A DNA stretch of 64,000 nt from Novosphingobium sp. RL4 (lineage in GTDB: Bacteria > Pseudomonadota > Alphaproteobacteria > Sphingomonadales > Sphingomonadaceae): NCBI RefSeq assembly GCF_035658495.1, contig NZ_CP141945.1, positions 1,756,725-1,820,724 of the forward strand, read 5' to 3'. A program made the translations under genes and the position numbers. Positions 17,312 to 25,917 of this stretch are shown here, piece by piece (position 1 is the first letter of the stretch; each line of letters opens with the position of its first letter). The notes under the pieces were generated by a model. The model was not told the DNA's origin. It saw only the letters and a list, made by a program, of their open reading frames with translations, and did no database searches.

Positions 17312-19810
17312 TCAGGATAAGTCGAAGGCAATTCCACCCTCCGCCAGTCCTTCGCATTTCGCCTTTATGCGCACCCGGCCCGGCTTGCCGCTCCCTCGCA
17401 GGATGAGCAGCGCCTGCCCGCGGTAGCACTCCGCGCTTGACGACTGGAAGGAGCCGGTTGCCTGCGGATTGGCACTGCCGAAAGCGGCCAGGGTTGCCGG
17501 TCCCTCGATCAAAAGATCGATGCGTCGGCGGTCGTCGGGCAGGACACGGCCCTGCGCGTCGGTGATGTCCACCCGCAAGTAGCTGAGGGCATTTCGGGCG
17601 GCTCCGGCTTCGCGGCGTTCCGGCACAACGCGAACGCGCGCGGCAGGGCCCACCGTTTCCAGCACCTTGCGCGCAATCGGCTTGCCGTTGCGATATGCGA
17701 TCGCTTCCAGCTTTCCGGGGGCATAGGGCACCTCGAACTCGGCCCGCCGCCGGTCGGTCGGACCGAGTTCCCGGGAGGCGGCCAGCTTTCCGTCCAGTCG
17801 CAATTCGACCCTGTCTCCGGCGGCGTGAACCCGCACACCGAGCGGGCGCCCCTCGGCGCCGGGCCAGGTCCAGCTCGCCAATTCGTCGGACCAGCCCCAG
17901 CCGGAGACATATTCGAATGTCCCGTCAGGGCCAGGGCGCTGCACCGCCATTTCCAGATCGCTGATGCCCCACACCACATCGCGCGCCAGAGAGGACGCCT
18001 TCTGCTGGCCGATCAGGTCGATGTCGCCGCACCAGGCGTTCACCCAGGGGAAGGAGGGGAGGTAGATCGGATAGTTGCCGTTCTTCAGCCTCGCGTTGGC
18101 GCCGATCCCGGCTTCTCCGAGATAATCCATCGCGGTCCACAGGAATTCGCCAAGGAAGTAGGGCGCCTTCTCCTGCAAGGCCTGATAGTCGTAGACATCG
18201 CGAGCGAAGGTCTCGGAAGCATAGACCACGCGTTCCGGGTGCACGCCCTCCTCGGCCTCGATATCTTCGAGGCGGTAGTTGTAGCCGGGCACGTCGAGAA
18301 ACACGGTCGATGCATTGTCGGTCTTGCCGCCTCTGCCCGCGCGCGCGGTTTCGGGGGCGGCGATCAGTTCAGCGCCAAGAACCCCGTTCAGTCCGGCCGT
18401 GACCGGCCTTGTCGGATCGAGCCGCCTGACGGCATTGGCCAGTTTCCATTGCCACTCCACCCCTTCTTCCGTTGACCGGAACGGGATCTCGTTGCCGATG
18501 CTCCACATGATGACGGACGGGTTGTTCCGGGCCGTGCGGACCATCGCATCGATGACTTCCGACCAGTGTGCCGGGAACTGCTGCGCGAAGTCCTGCGGCT
18601 CCTTGGCGACGTGCCAGGCATCGAACGCTTCCTCGATCAGGTACATGCCGAGCCGGTCGCACGCCTCCCTCAGGCTGCGGGACGCGGGGTTGTGCGAGGA
18701 TCGGATGGCGTTGAAGCCGCGCGCCTTGAGCAGCCGCAGCCGGCGTTCGTCGGCATCGGGAAAGGCACAGGCGCCGAGCAGGCCGTTGTCATGGTGGAGG
18801 CAGCCGCCCTTGAGCTTCACCTGTTGGCCGTTGACGGTCATGCCGGTCCGCGCGTCGAAGGCTATGATGCGGATGCCGTAAGGCTGGACGATGCGGTCCA
18901 GCACGGAACCGTTCCGGACGAGTTCGGTTTCCAGCGAATAGAGTTCGGGGCTGGCCGCCGACCAGAGGCGAGGGCCGCGAACCTCCAGGGTCTGCCGCAT
19001 CGCTGCCGCAGCAGGAGCGCTGGCTTCGGCGACGACGCGGCCATCCGGTTCGACGAGCCGGGTGCGGAGGATATCGCCGCTTTCCGGAGCGACGACTTCG
19101 CTCGACACATCCACCACCGCACGGCCGTTTTCGAGCTTGCTCGTCCAGGCCGCCACACCCCAGCGGACGAGCCGCGAGGCGGACGGGACAATGTCGAACT
19201 CCACCGAGCGGTAAAGGCCCGAACCTGAGTACCAGCGGCTGTTCCGGCCGAGGTTTCGTACCCGCACGGCCACCACGTTATCGCCGGTGCGGTCCAGGAA
19301 GGGCGTGAGGTCAAGCGCGAACGGGGCATATCCCGCCACGCTGCCGCCAACTTGCCTGCCGTTCAGCCAGACGTCCGTTTCCAGATAGGCCCCGTCGAAG
19401 ACAATCTCGACGCTTGCGCCGGCCGGGTAGGCATCGGCGCGGAAGTGCTTGCGGTACCAGCCTTCGCCGCCATTGGTGAAGCCGGTTGCGGTCTTGCCGA
19501 TCGAGCGTTTGTCGAACGGGCCGATCACGGTGCCGGGAAGTTGTCCCGGCAGGTCCTCCACGCTCCAGTCGTGGGGCAGGTCCACCCGGCGCCAGTCGGT
19601 ATCGTCGAACGCCTTGCTTTGGGCGCCGTCCATCTCACCCAGCCGGAAGCGCCAGTCGTCGTCGAAAGGCTGGCGGCGCCCGCCATGGTTTGCGGGTGCC
19701 GGGCTGCGCGCACTTGCCGCAGGGGCTGCGAAGGCCGCGCCGCTTACGGCGGTTGCGGCGGCTATGGCCAGCACGTTGCGCCTGCCGGTGGTAAGGAAGC
19801 CGCGTTCCAT
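17312..19810 (-). CDS. GH2 family glycosidase (beta-galactosidase-like), Tat-exported
   Basis: An 832-residue GH2 enzyme. A Tat-like signal (TTGRRNVLAIAAATAVSGAA) precedes the sugar-binding jelly-roll domain (residues about 45-210, with FDDTDWRRVDLPHDWSVED), an immunoglobulin-like domain and the TIM barrel with SSHNPAS and SIGNE, whose Glu441 is the expected acid/base. The nucleophile is probably Glu533 in YASETF. A C-terminal beta region follows from about residue 620. Such enzymes usually remove beta-galactose, beta-glucuronic acid or related sugars. The ATG overlaps the upstream gene's stop (TGATG), so translation is coupled to the small protein upstream. It adds a third exported glycosidase to the region. 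Confidence 0.88.
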   Translation of the reverse strand: MERGFLTTGRRNVLAIAAATAVSGAAFAAPAASARSPAPANHGGRRQPFDDDWRFRLGEMDGAQSKAFDDTDWRRVDLPHDWSVEDLPGQLPGTVIGPFDKRSIGKTATGFTNGGEGWYRKHFRADAYPAGASVEIVFDGAYLETDVWLNGRQVGGSVAGYAPFALDLTPFLDRTGDNVVAVRVRNLGRNSRWYSGSGLYRSVEFDIVPSASRLVRWGVAAWTSKLENGRAVVDVSSEVVAPESGDILRTRLVEPDGRVVAEASAPAAAAMRQTLEVRGPRLWSAASPELYSLETELVRNGSVLDRIVQPYGIRIIAFDARTGMTVNGQQVKLKGGCLHHDNGLLGACAFPDADERRLRLLKARGFNAIRSSHNPASRSLREACDRLGMYLIEEAFDAWHVAKEPQDFAQQFPAHWSEVIDAMVRTARNNPSVIMWSIGNEIPFRSTEEGVEWQWKLANAVRRLDPTRPVTAGLNGVLGAELIAAPETARAGRGGKTDNASTVFLDVPGYNYRLEDIEAEEGVHPERVVYASETFARDVYDYQALQEKAPYFLGEFLWTAMDYLGEAGIGANARLKNGNYPIYLPSFPWVNAWCGDIDLIGQQKASSLARDVVWGISDLEMAVQRPGPDGTFEYVSGWGWSDELASWTWPGAEGRPLGVRVHAAGDRVELRLDGKLAASRELGPTDRRRAEFEVPYAPGKLEAIAYRNGKPIARKVLETVGPAARVRVVPERREAGAARNALSYLRVDITDAQGRVLPDDRRRIDLLIEGPATLAAFGSANPQATGSFQSSSAECYRGQALLILRGSGKPGRVRIKAKCEGLAEGGIAFDLS

Positions 19811-20094
19811 CACCGCTCCCCCAATGTCTTGAGCTTAACATCTACACGGTCGAGCATGTCGGGTTTGACCACCCCGAACTGCACGAGCGACCGGAACGAG
19901 AAGTTGCCGAGGTGCGGCTTTATCATGTCGTTGCCGATGCGCGCCTCGACGTTGGGGATTTCCGCCAGGATGATGGCCCAGGCTTCCGGGATCGCCTTCA
20001 GATCGGCGATGGCGGTGTCTTTCGTGCCGAGCAAACGCGGGAGCCGGCGCGGCGGCGTGAACTGCTGTGCGGGCGGATAGAGCGGAGCGTCCAT
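19810..20094 (-). CDS. Small helical protein coupled to the GH2 gene
   Basis: A 94-residue protein without a signal peptide. After a Pro/Arg-rich start it reads TKDTAIADLKAIPEAWAIIL and ends GNFSFRSLVQFGVVKPDMLD then RVDVKLKTLGER. Spacing and helical pattern resemble the exported protein encoded next to it and the P450 tail (compare TQDTDIGTLLDDPEA and MTLRAIQQY), which suggests a diverged copy of the same domain. Its stop codon overlaps the GH2 start. The ATG at 20094 has a modest AAGGTCAGGA site upstream. The function is unknown; a partner or maturation factor for the glycosidase is one guess. Confidence 0.65.
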   Translation of the reverse strand: MDAPLYPPAQQFTPPRRLPRLLGTKDTAIADLKAIPEAWAIILAEIPNVEARIGNDMIKPHLGNFSFRSLVQFGVVKPDMLDRVDVKLKTLGER

Positions 20095-20223
20095 GGTCGT
20101 TGGTCCTGACCTTTCTTGCGGAATGCACGGTTTGGGAAAGCGGCGCGCGCGGGAGCCGGCGCGCAAGCGCGGCACGCCGACCTGGGCGGCGTGGACAAAA
20201 TGGCCGGAAGCCTTGTCAGCCCA

Positions 20224-20553
20224 TCACTTTTTCGGAGGTAGCTTCGCGAGATCGGCGTCGATCGCCGCCAGTTTGGCGTCGGTGATCTGGTCTGCCGAAT
20301 ACTGCTGGATGGCGCGCAATGTCATGCCGCGCGCCATGGCGATCTGGTCGCTCTTGACGATTTCGGGAAGGTACTTCTCAAGAACGGTCCTGGCTTCGGG
20401 ATCGTCGAGAAGGGTTCCGATATCGGTGTCTTGTGTCGTGTATCGCGGAGTTGCGGCCTTTGCCGTGGCGATGGTCGCCGCCGCCGGGGCCTGTGCATTC
20501 GCGCCAGACGCGGCGGTGGCGGCAAGCAGTGCGATAAACAGCTGAGTGCGCAT
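20224..20553 (-). CDS. Exported small protein, stand-alone copy of the P450 tail domain
   Basis: A 109-residue protein with a clear signal peptide (MRTQLFIALLAATAASGANA) and then an Ala/Thr-rich linker. Residues 38-109 form a compact helical domain: TQDTDIGTLLDDPEARTVLE, MARGMTLRAIQQY, then TDAKLAAIDADLAKLPPKK. The domain aligns without gaps to the last 71 residues of the P450. It is the first gene of a probable operon with the small protein and the GH2 gene, and is divergent from a TonB receptor. The function is unknown. Periplasmic location, in contrast to the cytosolic P450, argues for a general binding or interaction role rather than a redox one. Confidence 0.7.
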   Translation of the reverse strand: MRTQLFIALLAATAASGANAQAPAAATIATAKAATPRYTTQDTDIGTLLDDPEARTVLEKYLPEIVKSDQIAMARGMTLRAIQQYSADQITDAKLAAIDADLAKLPPKK

Positions 20554-20858
20554 GATTTCCTATCCTTCTCCACTGCGGCGCCGTTTTTCCGGGGCAGAGC
20601 CCTCGCCCGGATCGCGCTCTAAATGTACACGTCGTATATATAAATCACGCAGACATTGCCAAGCATTTTTGCGCTGCCTGATTCCCGGCGGGGGTTTCCG
20701 GCAAGGGTCATGCGCAGGATCCGCCTTCCTGCAATTCCGGGGAAATATTTCGCAATATTTTCAATATTCACCGAACCGTCATCGCCACGACCCGGAATCG
20801 TCATCTGCGCTTCCTAGGGCGCACCGAACACAATCGTTTGTATCCGGGGAGCACCTCA
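20554..20858. promoter_or_regulatory. Divergent promoter region (small-protein/GH2 operon and receptor operon)
   Basis: This 305-bp gap serves two operons. Near 20624-20655 it holds an AT-rich stretch (TGTACACGTCGTATATATAA), probably a promoter of the leftward operon. A second AT-rich block at 20742-20768 includes the palindrome GAAATATTTC and two AATATT copies, probably belonging to the rightward operon. No GCGATAC palindrome and no clear Pho box were seen. Confidence 0.35.
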
Positions 20859-23540
20859 ATGCGTTTCAACAAGCGTGCGCTGGCATCGTCAGCGTCGACC
20901 CTTCTGCTCGCCTGCGCGAGCGTTTCTGCAATGGCCCAATCCGCGCCCCAGGCCGCGCCAACGCCGGCTCCGGCGCCTTCCGACGCTTCTGCCGAGACGG
21001 GACCGGACGGCGTGAACGGTGAGGATATCGTCGTTACCGGCAGCTATGCGCGCAGCCTGAGCGCGGCGACCGAAGCCAAGCGCAATGCCGCTTACGGCGT
21101 CGACTCGATCAATTCGACCGATATCGGCAAGTTCCCCACCCAGAACGTGGCCGAAGCGCTTCAGCTGGTGACGGGCGTGGCCATCACCCGCCCGCGCGGC
21201 GAGGGCATGTATGTCAGCGTTCGCGGCCTTGGCCCGCAGTTCCAGAACACGCTGCTGAACGGCAGCCCGGTGGCGGTAAACGAAGTGATCGAGAACGGCG
21301 GCGCCGCCGGTCGCCAGTTCCGCTTCGAGATGCTCCCGGCCGAGTTCACCTCCAGCATCGACGTCGTCAAGACGCCGACCCCCGACATGACCGAGGGCGC
21401 GCTGGGCGGCAACATCAACGTCAAGACCTTCGAGCCGTTCGACGTCGGCACCAAGACCACGCTCAACCTGCGCGGCACCTACACCACCCAGACCGACAAG
21501 GTTAAGCCGAACGCCACCCTCATCACGAGCTGGGTCAACAAGGACGATACCTTCGGCGTGCTCGTCGGCGGCCAGTACTGGGCCAAGGACGTCCGCAACG
21601 ACCGCTTCATGAACTTCGGCTGGTACAAGGACCGCTTCGCTTCCGCACTGGGCGAAGGCTACTACCTGCCGACCCGCACCCGCCCGACCGTGGAGACGGA
21701 AAAGCGCGAGCGCATCTCCGGCATGCTTTCCATGCAGTGGCGCCCCAACCCGGAGCTGGAAACGACGCTCAACGTCCTCGCCACCCGTCTGGACGTGGCC
21801 TATGACGAGTTCGGCCTCGACATCTTCCCGGACGATACCAGCGTGGCCGGGCACCGGCCGACCATCGACCCCGACAGCGTGGTGCTGGACGGCGATACCG
21901 TGGTGAAGGCGACGATCAACGACGTGCGCTTCATGGCCTCGCGCGAGTACAGCCTCAACCGTCACGATCTCATCAATGTCGGCCTGCGCCAGACCTGGAA
22001 CCACGATGCCTGGCACGTTTCGGGCAATGTGAACTGGTCCTTCGCGCACAGCTATCACCCGAGCTACGATGTCGGCACCGTGCGCAGCCGTGCGATGTTC
22101 TTCGCGCCGCTGACTTATGACGCGACCGGCGGCTACAAGAACGTGCCCACCTTCAACACCACGGTCGATGCCACCAACCCGGCGAACTACCAGCTCTACC
22201 AGTTCAACATCGCGCCCAAGAACAGCAAGGACTGGAACTTCTACACGCGCGCCGACGTGGCGCACGATTTCGAAGGCTTCATCTCGAAGCTGGCCGTTGG
22301 CGGCGAATATCAGTTCCGCAAGCGCGACTATTCCCGCCGCGACTTCCTGGTGAATCCGGCAGCGGGCACCCCGCTCTCCAGCCTCGGTTCCGGCGCTTAT
22401 GAGCAACTGCCCTTCGACAACTATCTCGAAGGTCTCGGCGGCAATATCCCGCGCAGCTTCCTGGTGCCGGTAACGCAGGCCTATCTCGACGCGTTCTTCA
22501 CTTCGGATGTCGAGAATTCGGCGCTTACCGCTTCGGATCTCGCCGCATCGTTCCGCACCACCGAAAAGATCTGGAGCGCTTACGCCCGTGCGGATTACGC
22601 CTTCACGCTGGGTTCGATCCCGATCACCGGCAACATCGGCGCGCGTTACGTGCACACCGATCAGGTGGCGAGCGGCAACTTGCGGTCCGGCAGCGTGACC
22701 ACGCCGGTCAGCTACCCCAAGACCTTCAACAACGTCCTGCCCAGCTTCAACTTGCGCGCCGAACTGTCCGGCAATCTCGTCGGCCGCCTGAGCGCAAGCC
22801 GTGTCCTGACCCGTCCCAACGTGACCGACAGCGCGCCGCGCATCACCGTCTCTACCGATGCTCCCACGGCAAGCGGCGGCAACCCCGATCTCGTGCCGTT
22901 CCTGGCCACGCAGTTCGACGGCTCGCTGGAGTGGTACTTCAACAAGTCGGGCTCGCTGACCGGCGCGGTGTTCTACAAGTCGATGGACGACTACATCACC
23001 CAGCAGAACGTGCCCATCGAGATCCCGGGGCGCGGCACCGTGCAGCTCAGCACGCAGGTCAACGGCGGCGATGCCAAGGTCTACGGTTTCGAGGCGGCCT
23101 ATCATCAGGTCTTCACCTTCCTGCCGCAGCCTTTCGACGGGCTCGGCCTGCAGGCTTCCTACACCCGCACTTCCGTTCAGGCGGACTACACGGCGGGCTC
23201 TCGCACCATCAAGGACGAGATGATCGGCCTTTCGAAGAACAGCTTCAACGTGGTGGGCTTCTACGAAAAGGGGCCGATCTCGACCCGGCTTTCCTACGTC
23301 TGGCGCGACCGTTATCTCTCCGGGACGGGCAGCACCACGCAGGCCCCGACCTACACCGCCGCCTTCGGATCGCTTGACGGTTCGGTGGCCTATCGCCTGA
23401 CCGACAACGTGACGCTGAGCCTGGAGGCGATCAACATCGCCGGCGCGCGTCAGTACACCTACAACGACAGCCCGCTGCGCTTCGGCGAGATCAACGATTA
23501 CGGCACGACGATCCTGTTCGGCGCGCGGGCTGAATTCTGA
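20859..23540 (+). CDS. TonB-dependent receptor (inositol phosphate-type operon)
   Basis: An 893-residue receptor of the large Xanthomonas/Caulobacter type. The signal peptide (ALASSASTLLLACASVSAMA) is followed by EDIVVTGSYARSL, the plug (DIGKFPTQNVAEALQLVTGV, then SVRGLGPQFQNTLLNG) and a barrel ending in TTILFGARAEF. The ATG at 20859 follows GGGGAGC; a TTG seven codons earlier is less likely. The stop codon overlaps the ATG of the PI-PLC-like gene (TGATG), so receptor and enzyme are coupled. The ligand is inferred from the two enzymes downstream, for example phytate breakdown products or glycerophosphoinositol. Confidence 0.9.
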   Translation: MRFNKRALASSASTLLLACASVSAMAQSAPQAAPTPAPAPSDASAETGPDGVNGEDIVVTGSYARSLSAATEAKRNAAYGVDSINSTDIGKFPTQNVAEALQLVTGVAITRPRGEGMYVSVRGLGPQFQNTLLNGSPVAVNEVIENGGAAGRQFRFEMLPAEFTSSIDVVKTPTPDMTEGALGGNINVKTFEPFDVGTKTTLNLRGTYTTQTDKVKPNATLITSWVNKDDTFGVLVGGQYWAKDVRNDRFMNFGWYKDRFASALGEGYYLPTRTRPTVETEKRERISGMLSMQWRPNPELETTLNVLATRLDVAYDEFGLDIFPDDTSVAGHRPTIDPDSVVLDGDTVVKATINDVRFMASREYSLNRHDLINVGLRQTWNHDAWHVSGNVNWSFAHSYHPSYDVGTVRSRAMFFAPLTYDATGGYKNVPTFNTTVDATNPANYQLYQFNIAPKNSKDWNFYTRADVAHDFEGFISKLAVGGEYQFRKRDYSRRDFLVNPAAGTPLSSLGSGAYEQLPFDNYLEGLGGNIPRSFLVPVTQAYLDAFFTSDVENSALTASDLAASFRTTEKIWSAYARADYAFTLGSIPITGNIGARYVHTDQVASGNLRSGSVTTPVSYPKTFNNVLPSFNLRAELSGNLVGRLSASRVLTRPNVTDSAPRITVSTDAPTASGGNPDLVPFLATQFDGSLEWYFNKSGSLTGAVFYKSMDDYITQQNVPIEIPGRGTVQLSTQVNGGDAKVYGFEAAYHQVFTFLPQPFDGLGLQASYTRTSVQADYTAGSRTIKDEMIGLSKNSFNVVGFYEKGPISTRLSYVWRDRYLSGTGSTTQAPTYTAAFGSLDGSVAYRLTDNVTLSLEAINIAGARQYTYNDSPLRFGEINDYGTTILFGARAEF

Positions 23541-24685
23541 TGCGCGGCGCGATTGTTCTGGCCGCCATCGGGCTGGGTCTGGGCGGGGGAGCCATGGCTT
23601 CCCCACCGGCCGCCGGTTCCGGCGCGGCTCCCGCCTCCCAAGCGCCTGCAGCCGCCGACCTGCGAATGAACGACATTCAGGTCGTGGGTTCGCACAACAG
23701 CTTCAAGGCGCGCATTCCGGCGGAAGTGATGGAAGGCATCCGCCAGCGGGACGCGCGTCTCGCCGGAGCGCTGGATTACTACCACCTGCCGCTTGCGGAG
23801 CAGCTCGACGCCGGCGTGCGTCAATTGGAGATCGACATCTTCGCCGACCCCGAAGGCGGGCGATATGCCGATCCCAAGGGAGAGAAGCTGCTGGCGGCAG
23901 GCGGCGCCAGCGGGTTCGACCGGGCAGCCATGCTTAAGCCGGGCTTCAAGGTCCTGCACATTCCCGATGTGGACTACCGTGCCACATGCGTCACCCTGAT
24001 CCGCTGCCTTGGCGAGGTCGATGCATGGTCGCGCGCCCATCCCGGCCATCTGCCGATCATGATCACCATCAATGCCGCCGACACGCCGAATTCGCATGAC
24101 GTGACGGCTCCGTTGCCGCTCGACGATGCGAAGCTGCTCGATGATCTGGACCGGGAAATCCGCAAGGCGCTTCCCGGCCAGCGGCTCATCGCGCCGGACG
24201 AGGTTCGCGGCAAGGCCGGCAGTCTGGCCGAAGCCGTGAAGTCGAAGGGCTGGCCGACCCTGGAGGCTGCGCGCGGGCGGATCTACATCCTGCTCGATGT
24301 GCGTCCGGCCGTTTCCGAGGTCTATCGCCGCGGGCATCCCTCGCTGCGGGGCCGGGCCATGTTCGGCTGGTATCCCGATGGCGAGGCGGAAAGCGCGATC
24401 CAGATCGTGCAGGACCCGGTGGCCGACGGCGCAAGAATCCGCGAATGGGTGAAATCGGGCGTTATCGTGCGCACCCGCAGCGACGCGAACACCGTGGAGG
24501 CGAGGGCGCACGATCTGGCCAAGGCCCACGCCGCCGGGGAAAGCGGGGCGCAGGCCGTCAGCACGGACTATTACCCCGGTGCCCCCGATCCGCTCGGCCT
24601 CGGTTTCTCGGTCACTCTGCCCGGCGGCGTCATGGCGCGCTGCAATCCGGTTCGCGTGGCCGCTTCCTGCACCGTGAAGCCCTGA
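23540..24685 (+). CDS. Ca2+-dependent PI-PLC-like secreted phosphodiesterase
   Basis: A 381-residue exported protein of the bacterial calcium-dependent phosphoinositide phospholipase C type. After a signal peptide the catalytic barrel opens with QVVGSHNSFKA near residue 51 (first catalytic His) and continues with LDAGVRQLEIDIFADPEGG, whose acidic residues would bind calcium. The barrel proceeds to PIMITINAAD and GRIYILLDV and ends in a cysteine-containing tail. It starts inside the receptor's stop codon and is followed after 1 bp by the phosphatase gene. Members cleave the phosphodiester of inositol lipids; the exact substrate here is inferred. Confidence 0.75.
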   Translation: MRGAIVLAAIGLGLGGGAMASPPAAGSGAAPASQAPAAADLRMNDIQVVGSHNSFKARIPAEVMEGIRQRDARLAGALDYYHLPLAEQLDAGVRQLEIDIFADPEGGRYADPKGEKLLAAGGASGFDRAAMLKPGFKVLHIPDVDYRATCVTLIRCLGEVDAWSRAHPGHLPIMITINAADTPNSHDVTAPLPLDDAKLLDDLDREIRKALPGQRLIAPDEVRGKAGSLAEAVKSKGWPTLEAARGRIYILLDVRPAVSEVYRRGHPSLRGRAMFGWYPDGEAESAIQIVQDPVADGARIREWVKSGVIVRTRSDANTVEARAHDLAKAHAAGESGAQAVSTDYYPGAPDPLGLGFSVTLPGGVMARCNPVRVAASCTVKP

Positions 24686-24686
24686 C

Positions 24687-25901
24687 ATGGCGACCTGGCG
24701 CAACCTGCTGGCGCTGACCGTGCTGGCGGTCGGCACGGTTCCGCTCATCGCCGTGTTTCCGGGCCAGTCGGTGGCTGCGCGCGAACTGGTGCCGGACAAG
24801 GCGGTCATGGTGATGCGGCACGGTATCCGTGCGCCTCTGGACGGCGAGGTGCCTGCGGGCACCCGCACGGCGGCGCCGTGGCCGGCATGGAGCGTGGCGG
24901 AAAGCGTGGTTACGCCTCATGGCGAACGGGCGCTGGAAATCGTGGCGCGGGCAGACCGGCAGCTTCTGGCAAGGCGCGGCCTGCTGGATAGGGCGGGTTG
25001 CCCGAAGCCCGGCAAGGTCGCGATCACGGCCAACACCTCGCCCCGCGCGATCGCCAGCGGCGAGGCCTATGCGCACGGGTTCGCGCAAGGGTGCGGGCTT
25101 GAAGTGGCGCACCGCGCGGCGGGAGAGGTGGACCCGATCTTCGAGCCGCTTCGCGCGCGTGCCACCGCGTTCGACGCTTCGGCGGCGGTGGCCGATATCG
25201 AGCGTGCCACGGGCGGGATGGCGGCGCTCGTCAAGCGGGACCGGGCGGAACTCGCCTTGCTCGACACGGTGCTGGGCTGCGGGGGCGACTGCCTGCCTCC
25301 CGGCGCCCCGGCAGTCGCACCGGGCGGCGATGGCCACGATATTGCGCTGTCAGGCCAGATCCGCAGTGCATCGGGCATCGCGCAAGTGCTGCTGCTCCAG
25401 TATCTCGAAGGAATGCCCGCCGATCAGGTAGGCTGGGGGCGGATCGACGAAAAGGGGCTGGAACGGCTCGGCCGCCTCCATGCAGACTTGTTCACCGTCT
25501 TCACCCGGCCGCCTTACATGGCCTCCCACCAGGCGAGCGCGCTGGGCCGGCGGATACTGGACAATCTGGAGCGTGGCCCCGATTTCGAGGTCCTGATGGG
25601 CCACGACACCAACGTGACCGCGCTGGCGGCTGCGCTGGATGTGGACCTGTCGGCCAGTGGCTATGCCACGAACGACGTGCCGCCCGGCGGGGCCATCCTG
25701 ATCGAGCGGCTTCATGACCGGCGGACGGGCGAACGGTTCGTGCGCGTGTCCTACCGAACGCAGCCCCCGGCCGCCCTGCGGGCGCTGCGCGGCGATGTAT
25801 CGTTGACGCCTCTCGTGCTTCCGGCCTGCGGAACGGAGCTTTGCCCCTATGCCGCATTCGTGTCGGCGCTCGGCGGCAGGCTTGCGCCGGGGGCGTCCTG
25901 A
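24687..25901 (+). CDS. Histidine acid phosphatase (phytase/glucose-1-phosphatase type)
   Basis: A 404-residue secreted phosphatase of histidine phosphatase clade 2. The N-terminal segment LLALTVLAVGTVPLIAVFPG is a signal. The catalytic MRHGIRAPLD motif (RHGxRxP) lies near residue 45 and the proton-donor motif GHDTNV in the C-terminal third. Paired cysteines (LGCGGDCLP; PACGTELCP) suggest disulphides in the periplasm. With the PI-PLC-like enzyme and receptor it forms a three-gene operon that would release phosphate and inositol from phytate or related esters. Glucose-1-phosphatase activity is the main alternative. Confidence 0.85.
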   Translation: MATWRNLLALTVLAVGTVPLIAVFPGQSVAARELVPDKAVMVMRHGIRAPLDGEVPAGTRTAAPWPAWSVAESVVTPHGERALEIVARADRQLLARRGLLDRAGCPKPGKVAITANTSPRAIASGEAYAHGFAQGCGLEVAHRAAGEVDPIFEPLRARATAFDASAAVADIERATGGMAALVKRDRAELALLDTVLGCGGDCLPPGAPAVAPGGDGHDIALSGQIRSASGIAQVLLLQYLEGMPADQVGWGRIDEKGLERLGRLHADLFTVFTRPPYMASHQASALGRRILDNLERGPDFEVLMGHDTNVTALAAALDVDLSASGYATNDVPPGGAILIERLHDRRTGERFVRVSYRTQPPAALRALRGDVSLTPLVLPACGTELCPYAAFVSALGGRLAPGAS

Positions 25902-25917
25902 GCGCTTCGCCGCTTGG

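Noticed and set aside
20742..20790. Possible Pho box before the receptor/phytase operon
   Set aside because: Only a lone CGTCAT-like hexamer was seen; no pair of direct repeats with the right spacing.
20889..23606. A 905-codon open frame antisense to the TonB receptor
   Set aside because: Its residue composition (Arg, Val, Gly, His rich, no motifs) mirrors the high third-position GC of the receptor gene. The sense frame has a signal peptide, plug and barrel.
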